Origin: Flavobacterium geliluteum
GTDB taxonomy: Bacteria; Bacteroidota; Bacteroidia; Flavobacteriales; Flavobacteriaceae
Assembly: GCF_017948595.1 (NCBI RefSeq)
Contig: NZ_JAGFBV010000016.1
Span: forward strand, 45,054 to 109,053
Direction of reading: 5' to 3'
Length of the DNA stretch: 64,000 nt
The number at the start of each line of letters is the position of its first letter. The first letter of the stretch is position 1. The position numbers and the translations under genes were made by a program. This document shows, piece by piece, positions 44,225 to 53,147 of this stretch. The notes beneath the pieces were generated by a model. The model was not told the DNA's origin, made no database searches, and saw only the letters and a list, made by a program, of their open reading frames with translations.

Positions 44225-45643
44225 TTATCTCCAGCCGCCACCCAGAGCGCGATAAAGCTCTATGTTGGCAGCCAATTGTTCTCTTTTTATATTGGCCAGT
44301 TCCAGTTCGCTTTGCAGTAAATTGGTTTGGGCAACCAAAACTTCTAAGTAGTCTGCCATTCCGTTTTTAAACAAGAGATTGGCATTTTTGATGGCTTGCT
44401 GCAAAGTTGTTACACGCTCTTTTAAGAAAGATTCCTGCTTCTCTAATTTTTCAACTTTAACCAACGCATCCGAAACTTCGCTGACTGCTACTAAAACAGC
44501 TTGTCTGAAAGTAAAAACAGCTTTTTCTCTTTCGGCTTTGGCGATGTTGTATTCGGTTCTTATTTTTTTACTGTTTAATAAAGGTTGGGTTAAACCTCCT
44601 GCAACCGTACCAAATAAGGAAGCCGGAATGTTGAACCAAGTGCTGGTTTCGAACGAATTGACGCCACCTTGCGCTGTAATTTTTAGTGTTGGATATAAGT
44701 TGGCTTTGGTAATGCCTACTCTCGAATTGGCTACTTTTAGACCCAATTCAGCACTTTTTACATCGGGCCTTCTGCTCACTAAAGAAGAGGGAATTCCGAT
44801 TGCAGCATTGTTTTTTACTTCGATCACACTCAAACGAGTGGTTCTTTCTTTTGAATTTGGAAAAGAACCCGTAAGTACGCTCAATGCATTTTCCTGAATT
44901 GCAATGTTTTGTTCTAATAACGGTATCAATTGTGCGGAACTCAGTTTTTGTGCTTGCGATTGCTGAATCGCTAATGAAGTAACCTGTCCGGCATCGTATT
45001 TTAGTTGTATGATAGTGGTGGTGCTATCATTTAACTGCACATTTTTCTTAGCAATATCCAGTTGTGCATCGAGCATCAAGAGATTATAATATCCTTTTGA
45101 AACGTTGGCCACAATATTGGTCTGCAATGCTTTTTTAACTTCTTCGGATTGTAAATAGGTAGCAAAAGCACCTTGTTTCTGACTGCGGATTTTACCCCAA
45201 ATATCGGCTTCCCAAGATAGTGAAGCGCCAGCCGAGTAATCGTCAATATGTTTTTGACCCAGCGCCTGATTTAGATTCAGTCCTGTAAAACTATTGTCAG
45301 ACGGATTGCTGGTAGTGGCATTTACAAACAAATTGACTTCAGGAACATTGTTCCATTTCGACTGTGTAAATCGGTATTGTGCAATTTCGATGTTTTTTGT
45401 GGCAATTTGCAAATCATTGTTTCGTGCTACAGCGCTGTCAATCAGTTGGATGATGTCTTTCTCTGTAAAGAAATTTTTCCACTCCAAATCCGCGATACTT
45501 GTGGTATCACTTGAAGTTGATGCATTCCTGAAGTTTTCAGGAAATGCATCTTTTGGTGTTTCGATATCCTTAGAAACTTTACAGGATATGAAGGTGATCA
45601 TCAAAATGAGGACCATCACAATTTTGGTTATGTACTTTTTCAT
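44225..45643 (-). CDS. Outer-membrane efflux lipoprotein (TolC/OprM type)
   Basis: This 472-residue protein has a lipobox at Cys21 (FISC) and two OEP repeats of about 180-190 residues: IAQYRFTQSKWNNVPEVNLFVN and SRVGITKANLYPTLKITAQGGV, each followed by long coiled helices. The conserved GIPSSLVSRRPDVKSAEL marks the NodT/OprM group. It forms the outer-membrane channel for the RND pump encoded upstream. The 37-residue gene just before it resembles its own N-terminus. Confidence 0.95.
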   Translation of the reverse strand: MKKYITKIVMVLILMITFISCKVSKDIETPKDAFPENFRNASTSSDTTSIADLEWKNFFTEKDIIQLIDSAVARNNDLQIATKNIEIAQYRFTQSKWNNVPEVNLFVNATTSNPSDNSFTGLNLNQALGQKHIDDYSAGASLSWEADIWGKIRSQKQGAFATYLQSEEVKKALQTNIVANVSKGYYNLLMLDAQLDIAKKNVQLNDSTTTIIQLKYDAGQVTSLAIQQSQAQKLSSAQLIPLLEQNIAIQENALSVLTGSFPNSKERTTRLSVIEVKNNAAIGIPSSLVSRRPDVKSAELGLKVANSRVGITKANLYPTLKITAQGGVNSFETSTWFNIPASLFGTVAGGLTQPLLNSKKIRTEYNIAKAEREKAVFTFRQAVLVAVSEVSDALVKVEKLEKQESFLKERVTTLQQAIKNANLLFKNGMADYLEVLVAQTNLLQSELELANIKREQLAANIELYRALGGGWR

Positions 45644-45652
45644 TTTTATATT

Positions 45653-45766
45653 TTATTTTTCTGAACAAATATCTTTTCGGGTTTCAAGATCTCTTGAAAC
45701 TTTGTAGGATATGTAAGCGATGCCAATTATGATGGTCATCAAAATGGTCGTTATATAATTTTCCAT
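45653..45766 (-). CDS. 37-residue membrane microprotein in the efflux operon
   Basis: The ATG lies 2 bases after the stop of the RND pump gene and the frame ends 9 bases before the outer-membrane factor. The product has one hydrophobic segment (about 5-21) and a charged tail (KVSRDLETRKD). Aligned without gaps, 18 of its first 33 residues equal the leader of the downstream efflux lipoprotein, but the lipobox Cys21 is Tyr here. It therefore looks like a duplicated leader turned into a stand-alone membrane peptide. Charges suggest the C-terminus is cytoplasmic, as in AcrZ, the small partner of E. coli AcrB. That comparison is inference. Confidence 0.55.
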   Translation of the reverse strand: MENYITTILMTIIIGIAYISYKVSRDLETRKDICSEK

Positions 45767-45768
45767 GT

Positions 45769-48700
45769 TTATTTTTCTTCGTTATGAATTACGGCTACTG
45801 GTTTTCCAGAAAGCTTTTCTTGTAAATGTTGGAATACGATAAATAAAACTGGGATGATCAACAGTCCCAGAATTACCCCCGAAATCATTCCGCCAGCCGC
45901 CCCAATACTAATCGAATGATTACCTTGGGCTGATGGTCCTTTGGCACTCATCATCGGAATCAATCCTACAATAAAAGCCAATGATGTCATGATAATTGGT
46001 CGTAAACGCAGTTTTGCAGCCTCGATAGAAGCGCGTACCAATGCCTGTCCTGATTTTCTTCGCTGTGACGCAAATTCGACAATCAAAATAGCGTTTTTGG
46101 CTAATAATCCAATCAGCATCACCAGTGCTACTTGTACGTAAATATTGTTTTCAATTCCTGTTAAACCAATGGCTACAAATACACCAAAGATTCCCGCAGG
46201 TATTGATAATATTACGGCTAATGGCAAAATATAACTTTCGTATTGTGCAGCCAATAAGAAGTAAATGAATATCAGACACAATAAGAAAATGGTTGTAGAT
46301 TGACCTCCAGAAGCAATCTCTTCCCGTGTTTGTCCTGAAAACTCATAACTGTAACCCGCAGGCAATTGTTGTGCAGCGACTTCTTCAATCGCTTTGATGG
46401 CATCTCCTGAACTAAAACCTGGTTTCGGAATTGCATTTATCGAAATTGAGTTGAAAAGGTTGTATCTCGAAGCCGTTTCAGATCCATAAATACGTGTGAG
46501 TTTAACCAATGTATTTATGGGTACCATTTCTCCTGTTTTGTTTTTGACAAAAACACGGTCGATAGAAGATGGATCAGCTCTGTCGGCAATATCTGCTTGA
46601 ACAATTACTCTGTAATATTTCCCAAATCGATTAAAATCGGAAGCCTGAGCACTACCAAAATAGGTTTGCATCGTCTGTAGAATATCTTTGACATTTACAC
46701 CCAATTGATTGGCTTTTTCATCATTAATATCCAGTTGCAATTGCGGGTAATCTGCTTTAAAAGAAGTAAAAGCAACCGCAATTTCTGGGCGTTTCATCAA
46801 TTCTCCGATGAAGTTCTGAGAAATCCCGCTAAACTTGTCCAATTTGCCGCCTGTTTTGTCCTGCAACACCATGTCTAAAGCTTCTACGTTACTAAAACCG
46901 GGAACAGTAGGGAAACTAAATACGAAGAAACTTCCGCCCGAAATGGCGCCTAATTTTCCTCGAACCTGATTCATTATTTCTTCAATATTTTTTACTTCTC
47001 CACGGTCTTCATTCGGTTTAAGCAAAACAAAAACGACTGCCGATGAAGGGCTGGTTGAGTTTGTCAGCAAATTAAAACCTGAAATTGCTGTTACAAATCG
47101 GGAAGCATCCAAACCTCTTAAAGTATTTTCTGCCTCGGTCATCACTTTTTGAGTTCCATCCAATGAAGTCCCTGATGGCGTATTTACTGCTATTGCAATA
47201 AATCCTTGATCTTCTGTTGGGATAAATCCTGCTGGAGTTGTTTTTACCATTACAATAGTAGCTACTGTAATTAAGGCTAATCCGCCTAAGCTATTCCATT
47301 TTCTACGGATTAAAAATTGCAAACCACCCACATAACGCTTGGTTAAAGACTCGAAACTATTGTTGAATCCGTCAAAGAATTTTTCTTTAAATCCTCTTTT
47401 TACATACGGTTTATTTTCATCCAAAGAATGATTGTCTTTTAAGAATAAAGCGGCTAGGGCAGGACTTAAAGTCAAAGCATTAACGGCAGAAATCACAATT
47501 GCAATTGCCATTGTAAAAGCAAATTGACGGTAGAAAACGCCTGTAGAACCTTCCATAAAACCAACAGGTAGGAATACAGCGGCCATCACCAGCGTAATCG
47601 AAATAATGGCTCCTGTAATTTCGTGCATCGCCTCGTGTGTAGCTACTTTTGGTGACAGGTGTTTGTGTTCCATTTTGGCATGTACGGCTTCTACTACAAC
47701 TATCGCATCATCGACGACAATACCAATGGCTAAAATTAAAGCGAACAATGTCAGTAGGTTAATCGAGAACCCAAATAACTGCATGAAGAAAAAAGTTCCT
47801 AAAATAGCAACTGGAACCGCAATGGCCGGAATCAAGGTCGATCTAAAATCCTGCAAGAATATAAACACCACGATAAATACCAGTATGAAGGCTTCTATCA
47901 AAGTATGCTCTACCTGCTCTATAGATTGGTCTAAAGATACTTTTGTGCTGTAAAAAATATTGTGCTTGATGCCAGCGGGAAAACTTTTGGCTTGTTTTTC
48001 CATCAGTTTATTGATCGCCACCTGAATATCATTCGAATTAGAACCCGCCAACTGAATGATCCCGATTACAACACCTTTTTTACCATTTAATCGGGTTAAA
48101 CTGTTGTACGAATAAGCTCCGAGTTCTATTCTGGCAACATCTTTTAAGCGAAGTACCGAGCCGTCCGGATTAGATCGGATGGCAATATTTTCGTATTCTT
48201 CAGGTTTGGTTAATTTACCTTTGTATTTGATTACATATTCAAAAACTTCCTTGCTTCTTTCTCCAAATTTACCCGGAGCAGCCTCCAAACTTTTGTCTTG
48301 AATGGCAGCCATCACTTCGTTTGGCGTCACCTGATAAGTTGACATTTGTGTTGGATTGAGCCAAACACGCATCGAATAATCTTTTACACCACCAAAAATA
48401 CTGGCCGATCCCACACCGGGAATACGTTTGATTTCCGGAATGATATTGATCTGGGCATAATTGGCCACAAAAGTCTGATCGTATTTTGCTTCATCATCGG
48501 TATACATCCCAATAGCCATGATAAAGCTATTTTGTTGTTTTGCCGTAATAACACCTTGTTGTACCACTTCTGCAGGCAACTGACTTGTTGCTTGTGCTAC
48601 TCTGTTTTGTACATTTACCGCAGCTTGGTCGGCATCGGTTCCTAATTTGAAGAAGACGGTAATGGCCAAACTACCATCGTTACTAGCCGTAGAGCTCATG

Positions 48701-48930
48701 TAGGTCATGTTTTCGACACCGTTTATAGATTCTTCAAGAGAAGGAGCAACCGAACGTAAAACCGTTTCGGCATTGGCTCCCGGATAAACCGCCGTTACCA
48801 ATACAGAAGGTGGCGCAATATCTGGAAACTGTTGTAAGGGCAATTTGGTGAGTCCTAGGATACCTAAAATCACCAATAAAATGGAGATAACGGTAGCCAG
48901 TACGGGTCTTTGTATAAATATTTTGAACAT
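45769..48930 (-). CDS. RND multidrug efflux permease (HAE1 family)
   Basis: This 1053-residue protein is of AcrB/MexB length and layout: TM1 with RPVLATVISILLVILGI, porter domain with APPSVLVTAVYPGANAETV, the TM4 proton-relay acidic pair in ILAIGIVVDDAIVVVEAV, and SGQTREEIASGGQ before the second helix bundle. The end reads LLAKNAILIVEFASQ and GIIMTSLAFI-like RPIIMTSLAFIVGLIPMM. It exports drugs or toxic molecules using the proton gradient, with the adaptor and outer-membrane factor of the same operon. Confidence 0.97.
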   Translation of the reverse strand: MFKIFIQRPVLATVISILLVILGILGLTKLPLQQFPDIAPPSVLVTAVYPGANAETVLRSVAPSLEESINGVENMTYMSSTASNDGSLAITVFFKLGTDADQAAVNVQNRVAQATSQLPAEVVQQGVITAKQQNSFIMAIGMYTDDEAKYDQTFVANYAQINIIPEIKRIPGVGSASIFGGVKDYSMRVWLNPTQMSTYQVTPNEVMAAIQDKSLEAAPGKFGERSKEVFEYVIKYKGKLTKPEEYENIAIRSNPDGSVLRLKDVARIELGAYSYNSLTRLNGKKGVVIGIIQLAGSNSNDIQVAINKLMEKQAKSFPAGIKHNIFYSTKVSLDQSIEQVEHTLIEAFILVFIVVFIFLQDFRSTLIPAIAVPVAILGTFFFMQLFGFSINLLTLFALILAIGIVVDDAIVVVEAVHAKMEHKHLSPKVATHEAMHEITGAIISITLVMAAVFLPVGFMEGSTGVFYRQFAFTMAIAIVISAVNALTLSPALAALFLKDNHSLDENKPYVKRGFKEKFFDGFNNSFESLTKRYVGGLQFLIRRKWNSLGGLALITVATIVMVKTTPAGFIPTEDQGFIAIAVNTPSGTSLDGTQKVMTEAENTLRGLDASRFVTAISGFNLLTNSTSPSSAVVFVLLKPNEDRGEVKNIEEIMNQVRGKLGAISGGSFFVFSFPTVPGFSNVEALDMVLQDKTGGKLDKFSGISQNFIGELMKRPEIAVAFTSFKADYPQLQLDINDEKANQLGVNVKDILQTMQTYFGSAQASDFNRFGKYYRVIVQADIADRADPSSIDRVFVKNKTGEMVPINTLVKLTRIYGSETASRYNLFNSISINAIPKPGFSSGDAIKAIEEVAAQQLPAGYSYEFSGQTREEIASGGQSTTIFLLCLIFIYFLLAAQYESYILPLAVILSIPAGIFGVFVAIGLTGIENNIYVQVALVMLIGLLAKNAILIVEFASQRRKSGQALVRASIEAAKLRLRPIIMTSLAFIVGLIPMMSAKGPSAQGNHSISIGAAGGMISGVILGLLIIPVLFIVFQHLQEKLSGKPVAVIHNEEK

Positions 48931-48941
48931 TTTTGTAAAAA

Positions 48942-50084
48942 TTATTTTTTGTTAATTATTTGGGCAACTTTTGCAGTTGATTTTTCAGGTTGAATTTCCT
49001 GCCCTTCCTGAAGTTTGTCTATACCGCTCAATACAATTTGATCACCTGCTTTTACACCATCTTTGATGAGGTAGTTGTTTCCGCTTTTTCCACTTATTGT
49101 GATAGGCGTTTTGGTAACCTTATTTTCTTTATTTACAGTAAAAACAAATATTTTATCTTGCATTTCGATGGTAGCCGATTGCGGCACCAGAATAGCATCA
49201 TCATGCTGAATACCTAAACGGATTCTTCCTGTATTTCCAGAACGTAGTAATCCTTTTGCATTCGGAAAAGTAGCTCTCAAAGTAATTGCACCAGTTGTTT
49301 TATCAAATTGACCATCAACCATATCAATTTTCCCTGTTTGTGCGTAGGCATTATTATCTGCCAAGATTAAGGATACTGGAGGTAATTTTTTAATTTTTTC
49401 GCCAATCGTATTTCCTGCATATTGTTCTTTAAATTTGATAAAGTCAGTTTCGCCCAATGAGAAGTAAACAAACACTTCGTGCACGTCTGAAAGGTTGGTC
49501 AAAGGTTGTGGATCTGTTGCAGCAACTAGACTTCCTTGTTTTTTTGGTAATCTTCCGATATAACCGCTCACCGGAGCCGTAACATTGGTATATCCTAAAT
49601 TGATTTTTGCTGAACCAACCATCGCTTTGGCTTGCTCGATGTTGGCAGCCGCAATTTTTTGCGAAGCTTTTGCGGTTTTCAATTGATAGTCTGAAACAAC
49701 TTTGTTCTGAACCAAAGGTGTCAGTTTATCTACTTCTAATTGTGCGTTGATATATGACGCTTCGGCAGCATGAAGACTGGCCAATGCATTATTCAATTGC
49801 TCACGATAAGGACGTTCGTTTATTTTGAATAACGTTTGACCTTTTGCTACATAAGCACCTTCGTCAACATATACTCTTTCGAGGTTTCCGCTTACTTGCG
49901 GACGAATTTCGACATCTACAGCTCCTTGTATCGCAGCCGGATATTCTGCATCTGTGTTAGCGTTTGAACTGGTGATCGCTAAAACAGGAAGAATAGGGGC
50001 AGCTGATGCTGGTGCTTGCGCCTTATCCGCACAACTACTTAATACGAGCGCAAGGATAAAACTGGTTATAATTACATTTTTCAT
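48942..50084 (-). CDS. RND periplasmic adaptor lipoprotein
   Basis: The ATG at 50084 gives 380 residues with a lipoprotein signal (Cys18, VLSSC). An in-frame extension to 50138 would bury that signal and is rejected. Domains: barrel-sandwich half with DVEIRPQVSGNLERVYVDEGAYVAKGQTLFKI, a helical hairpin (about 100-165), lipoyl-like TAPVSGYIGRLPKKQGSLV and the membrane-proximal part. It links pump and outer-membrane factor. It starts the operon, 261 bases downstream of tetR, with three operator-like motifs in between. Confidence 0.95.
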   Translation of the reverse strand: MKNVIITSFILALVLSSCADKAQAPASAAPILPVLAITSSNANTDAEYPAAIQGAVDVEIRPQVSGNLERVYVDEGAYVAKGQTLFKINERPYREQLNNALASLHAAEASYINAQLEVDKLTPLVQNKVVSDYQLKTAKASQKIAAANIEQAKAMVGSAKINLGYTNVTAPVSGYIGRLPKKQGSLVAATDPQPLTNLSDVHEVFVYFSLGETDFIKFKEQYAGNTIGEKIKKLPPVSLILADNNAYAQTGKIDMVDGQFDKTTGAITLRATFPNAKGLLRSGNTGRIRLGIQHDDAILVPQSATIEMQDKIFVFTVNKENKVTKTPITISGKSGNNYLIKDGVKAGDQIVLSGIDKLQEGQEIQPEKSTAKVAQIINKK

Positions 50085-50167
50085 TTTTCTATTGGTTTTA
50101 ATTTGTTGGACATTCTCGCTATTTAAAATTCTATTCATCGGACTTTTTCTATTTGTATTTATGAGTA

Positions 50168-50190
50168 TTAAATTTTCTAACGTCGTTAAG
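50168..50190. promoter_or_regulatory. Candidate TetR operator O1
   Basis: A 23-base motif containing CTAACGTCGTTAAG, the most palindromic of four copies (TAACG-T-CGTTA). It lies upstream of the adaptor gene. Confidence 0.6.
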
Positions 50191-50248
50191 TATATTGGCG
50201 CAAATAATCATAATACAACGCCTTTCCGATTCTATCTCATAATCGGTA

Positions 50249-50271
50249 TTAAATTATTTATCACTGTTAAG
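50249..50271. promoter_or_regulatory. Candidate TetR operator O2
   Basis: Same 23-base motif: TTAAATTATTTATCAC then TGTTAAG. Confidence 0.6.
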
Positions 50272-50304
50272 TATAATAGCAAAACAAACTTGTTATTTAC
50301 TCTA

Positions 50305-50327
50305 TTAAATCATTTATCACTGTTAAG
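50305..50327. promoter_or_regulatory. Candidate TetR operator O3
   Basis: Same 23-base motif: TTAAATCATTTATCAC then TGTTAAG. It is 18 bases past the end of the tetR reading frame. Confidence 0.6.
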
Positions 50328-50344
50328 TAAAATTGAAATTTTTT

Positions 50345-50938
50345 TTATTGTATTGATTTGATGATACCACCAATGGCATCCTTCAATATTTGATTGTTAA
50401 TCGTTTCCATTATATCACTTTGATTGATAATGTTTATCGCAATCAAACCATGAATAACAGAAAAGAAAGTAAAGTACTTTTGTTTGATGACTTCTTGCGT
50501 TGGGTTGCTGTTTTTCATTATTTCGGCAATCACCGAAGTAAATAATTCATAAGGCTTTTTAGCAGCATCACACTGTTGCGAACAACAATTCATTTGTACA
50601 CCAAACATTACCTGATACATTTCGGTATCTGTAAAAGCAAAATCCCAGTAGGCCATCCACATCGCTTCCAATTGTTTTTCTGGATTATCAAATTTGGCTT
50701 TGGCATTCTCCAGCTCTTTAGACAATTTTACAAACCCTTTACCTGTTAATTCCTGAAGAATAGCTTCTTTGTTAGAAAAATATTCATAGATAATAGGAGC
50801 AGTATACTCAATTTTATCGGCAATCTTTCGCATACTCAGACCTTGCCAACCGTCTTCTTTTACGATAGCATAAGCAGCTTCAAGAATATTAGTTCTTGTC
50901 TCTTCTTTTTGTCTTAATATACGATCTTTACTTGCCAT
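50345..50938 (-). CDS. TetR-family repressor of the efflux operon
   Basis: The ATG at 50938 gives 197 residues; a GTG nine codons upstream lies inside operator O4 and is rejected. The N-terminal TetR helix-turn-helix reads ILEAAYAIVKEDGWQGLSMRKIADKI then APIIYEYFSNKEAILQEL. The C-terminal ligand domain has a cysteine cluster (NCCSQQC). It sits upstream of the adaptor-pump-channel genes on the same strand, with operator-like motifs both in its own promoter and before the adaptor gene. This predicts autorepression and ligand-induced efflux. The inducer is unknown. Confidence 0.93.
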   Translation of the reverse strand: MASKDRILRQKEETRTNILEAAYAIVKEDGWQGLSMRKIADKIEYTAPIIYEYFSNKEAILQELTGKGFVKLSKELENAKAKFDNPEKQLEAMWMAYWDFAFTDTEMYQVMFGVQMNCCSQQCDAAKKPYELFTSVIAEIMKNSNPTQEVIKQKYFTFFSVIHGLIAINIINQSDIMETINNQILKDAIGGIIKSIQ

Positions 50939-50949
50939 TTTTTTGAGTA

Positions 50950-50972
50950 TTAAATTGTTTAACACCGTTAGG
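50950..50972. promoter_or_regulatory. Candidate TetR operator O4 in the tetR promoter
   Basis: The fourth 23-base copy contains TTTAACACCGTTAGG. It lies directly next to the tetR -7 box, where a bound repressor would cover the transcription start. Confidence 0.65.
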
Positions 50973-50980
50973 CAAATGTA
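50973..50980 (-). promoter_or_regulatory. -7 box of tetR
   Basis: Minus-strand TACATTTG matches TANNTTTG and abuts operator O4, with the ATG 35 bases further on. Confidence 0.6.
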
Positions 50981-51125
50981 CAGATGTTTTTCTTATTATA
51001 ATATAAATTAGTTATAATTTTTTCTTATCATGCAATAGAGCAACTATAAAACCTTCAAAAGTCTTTATTGACAAGGCTTTGTTGAATAATAGATTTCTTT
51101 AGAAGCAGACGATTTTCGTATTTTA

Positions 51126-51216
51126 AGACGATCTGTCCCGCTGTACGTTGTATCTTTTATGGCTCCTATAGTTGTCGTGACTGCCATAAAAGGATGCCAC
51201 TTCCATCGGGGCTAAG
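51126..51216 (+). repeat. R1 palindromic intergenic repeat, copy 4
   Basis: The outer parts match the family (TCTGTCCCGCTGT, then TTCCATCGGGGCTAAG). The hairpin arms are CTTTTATGGC and GCCATAAAAG, perfect but different from copies 2 and 3, around a 19-base loop. It lies in the 620-base gene-free gap upstream of tetR. Confidence 0.75.
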
Positions 51217-51311
51217 TGAGAAATTTAATTTTTATAAGACGTTTTTAGTAGAATCTGTTAAAAACCTTTCTGTTCTGAAGGCTTTTTAGTTAACTAAAAC
51301 TTTGAGCATTA

Positions 51312-51352
51312 AAAAAACTTCCGTTTACTTTGAAAACAACATAGCAAATCTC
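51312..51352 (+). repeat. R4 dispersed fragment, copy a
   Basis: AAAAAACTTCCGTTT followed by a looser match and ATAGCAAA is shared with 63445-63488. Here it lies between R1 copy 4 and a terminator. The rest of the gap shows no gene. Confidence 0.5.
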
Positions 51353-51427
51353 TAATTCCCGTAAAATTGATTTTGAATATAAAAGATTTTATACTTAAAA
51401 GTGAATAAAGCACATTAAAAACTACTC

Positions 51428-51462
51428 AAAAAAAAGAGGACTATAAATCCTCTTAAATTTTT
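51428..51462 (-). terminator. Terminator after the PanE-like gene
   Basis: AAGAGGA (51434-51440) and TCCTCTT (51448-51454) pair perfectly, with A-rich and T-rich flanks so that it can work both ways. Confidence 0.75.
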
Positions 51463-51557
51463 TTTTCAAAATTTTTCGTAAATCCGATAGTTGCATATTT
51501 TCAGTGTTTCTGTTCAACATTAGTTGCATTTTTTGGGCGTCGCATCCAACGAAAACT

Positions 51558-52502
51558 TTAGCTGTTTTGAGTAGCTTTTATTTCCAGATATATTTTTTCA
51601 GAAAAAGGGGTACTTACATTTATTTCTTTTCCGTAATTAATGATCGCACCAGCGAAAAGTTCCAGTTCATTATTTTCTTTTCCTGAATTTACATCAAGTT
51701 GTAAAGAAGTCGGTGTTTTCGGAGGAAACGTTGATGCTTTTTCAAATGTTTTTTGAATAATATCATCGTGCAGACGAATACCTTTTTTATCAGCAATTGA
51801 TTTTATTTCAATCATAATTTTCGTTGCTTCCTCTTTTTGCGATTCAATAGTACAAACGTCACCAATAGATGAATTATGTTTAGCCGTTACTAAACCAAAA
51901 CTTGCAATAAAAATAAATTTAGTCCAAATATCAACTTGAGAATTCTCTTTAAAGTCAAAATTTATGTTACTTATCTCTAGCAAATTTAGAATCCAATCAA
52001 TATTTTCAGAAGTATGTTCCGGATCTTTACCAAAAATTAATTGTCCTGCTTTCCCTTTATGTTCAACGATCCCTTTTTCTTTTATATGAGAAGCAACATA
52101 GACACAAGAAGGTAAAATAATAGTGTTAGGTATTATTTTTCGAATTCGATCATAAATATCAGCTCCGTTCATCATTGGTAGTAAAACTGTATTTTTTGTA
52201 ATTACTTTGGATAGTTGGATGCAAATATTCTCTAAATCATATTCTTTAACGCAGATAAAGACCAAATCTGGATTTTTAATTTCCGAAATATTTTGATAAA
52301 TAGCATCAGGATTTGTGATGCTATTTTTGTGTTCAGAAGAGAGCAATGTAAGACCTCTTTCTTTTACTATTTCAAATGTTTTAACTCTAGCAATAAATGA
52401 AATTTCATTTTGTTTATTTGTTTCGTTACTCTGTGATATCTTAAACCCAAAATAACCACCAACGCCTCCAAGACCTATAATAACAATGTGTTTTTTTTGC
52501 AT
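51558..52502 (-). CDS. PanE/ApbA-family 2-dehydropantoate reductase-like protein
   Basis: This 314-residue protein begins with the NADP-binding GLGGVGGYFG motif. It has the two-domain ApbA fold: VFICVKEYDLENICIQL, the PMMNGADIYDRI loop with the conserved Asn-Gly, a Lys in DIWTKFIFIASFG, and PTSLQLDVNSGKENNELELF in the helical domain with conserved Ser/Glu. It reduces 2-dehydropantoate for pantothenate synthesis or is a related reductase. It lies downstream of a Crp-family regulator on the same strand (63-base gap). Because duplicated family members are common, the exact substrate is uncertain. Confidence 0.88.
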   Translation of the reverse strand: MQKKHIVIIGLGGVGGYFGFKISQSNETNKQNEISFIARVKTFEIVKERGLTLLSSEHKNSITNPDAIYQNISEIKNPDLVFICVKEYDLENICIQLSKVITKNTVLLPMMNGADIYDRIRKIIPNTIILPSCVYVASHIKEKGIVEHKGKAGQLIFGKDPEHTSENIDWILNLLEISNINFDFKENSQVDIWTKFIFIASFGLVTAKHNSSIGDVCTIESQKEEATKIMIEIKSIADKKGIRLHDDIIQKTFEKASTFPPKTPTSLQLDVNSGKENNELELFAGAIINYGKEINVSTPFSEKIYLEIKATQNS

Positions 52503-52565
52503 TTTTTATTTTTTCACAAATATTAAAACTCTTGACTATATAAGCACTTGATAAATGACAAGAAA

Positions 52566-53147
52566 TTATATTTTGCTAATTTCTTTTCTAATTCTACTTA
52601 ACGAACTGTCGGTAATACCTAGATAGGAAGCTATAATTTTTAGTGGTACGTTTTGAAAAATATGAGGTTGCTGTTTTAAAAGGTTTATATATCTTGTTTC
52701 TGCTTTTTTACTTGCCATTTCGATTACTCTATCATTTAGTTTAGAATAATTTATAACAAATAAAAGTCTACTGAACTCCCTGAATTCAGGAATACTATGA
52801 AAATTTTTCTGGACGTTTTCTAAGTTTGTTTGCCAAAATGAGCATTCAGTTATCGTTTGATAGGTTTCTTTTGTAGGTTGTTTTTTGAAAAAAGATAAAA
52901 AGTCATTTACAAAGCAAGGAGCGTAATAAATATTGGTTGTAATTTCTTCATTATCTTCATTAAGAATATAGGAACGCATATATCCTTTCTCTAAAAAATA
53001 TGTTTTTGTACTAATAGTATCTTTATCTAGTAATATTGTATTCTTATCTAGTGTAAAATCGCAAAATGTTTCCGTAATTTTTTCAACAATTTCTTTTTGT
53101 ATAGGAAATAAAGAATGAAAAAAGTTATTGAGCTTTGATTTGTCCAT
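52566..53147 (-). CDS. Crp/Fnr-family transcriptional regulator
   Basis: The ATG at 53147 gives 193 residues; an upstream GTG is not preferred. The N-terminal part is a cyclic-nucleotide-binding-like beta roll (about 20-120: DKDTISTKTYFLEKGYMRSYIL) without the arginine-serine pair for cAMP. The C-terminal part is a winged helix with NVPLKIIASYLGITDSSLSRIRKEI. This is the flavobacterial Crp subgroup that often controls a neighbouring metabolic gene, here the PanE-like reductase. Just upstream is the AACGTTTGG-type boundary sequence found in the 58-63 kb region. Confidence 0.9.
   Translation of the reverse strand: MDKSKLNNFFHSLFPIQKEIVEKITETFCDFTLDKNTILLDKDTISTKTYFLEKGYMRSYILNEDNEEITTNIYYAPCFVNDFLSFFKKQPTKETYQTITECSFWQTNLENVQKNFHSIPEFREFSRLLFVINYSKLNDRVIEMASKKAETRYINLLKQQPHIFQNVPLKIIASYLGITDSSLSRIRKEISKI

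Noticed and set aside
44110..44370. 86-codon plus-strand frame
   Set aside because: It is built from R1 repeat, a terminator hairpin and the antisense of the efflux channel gene.
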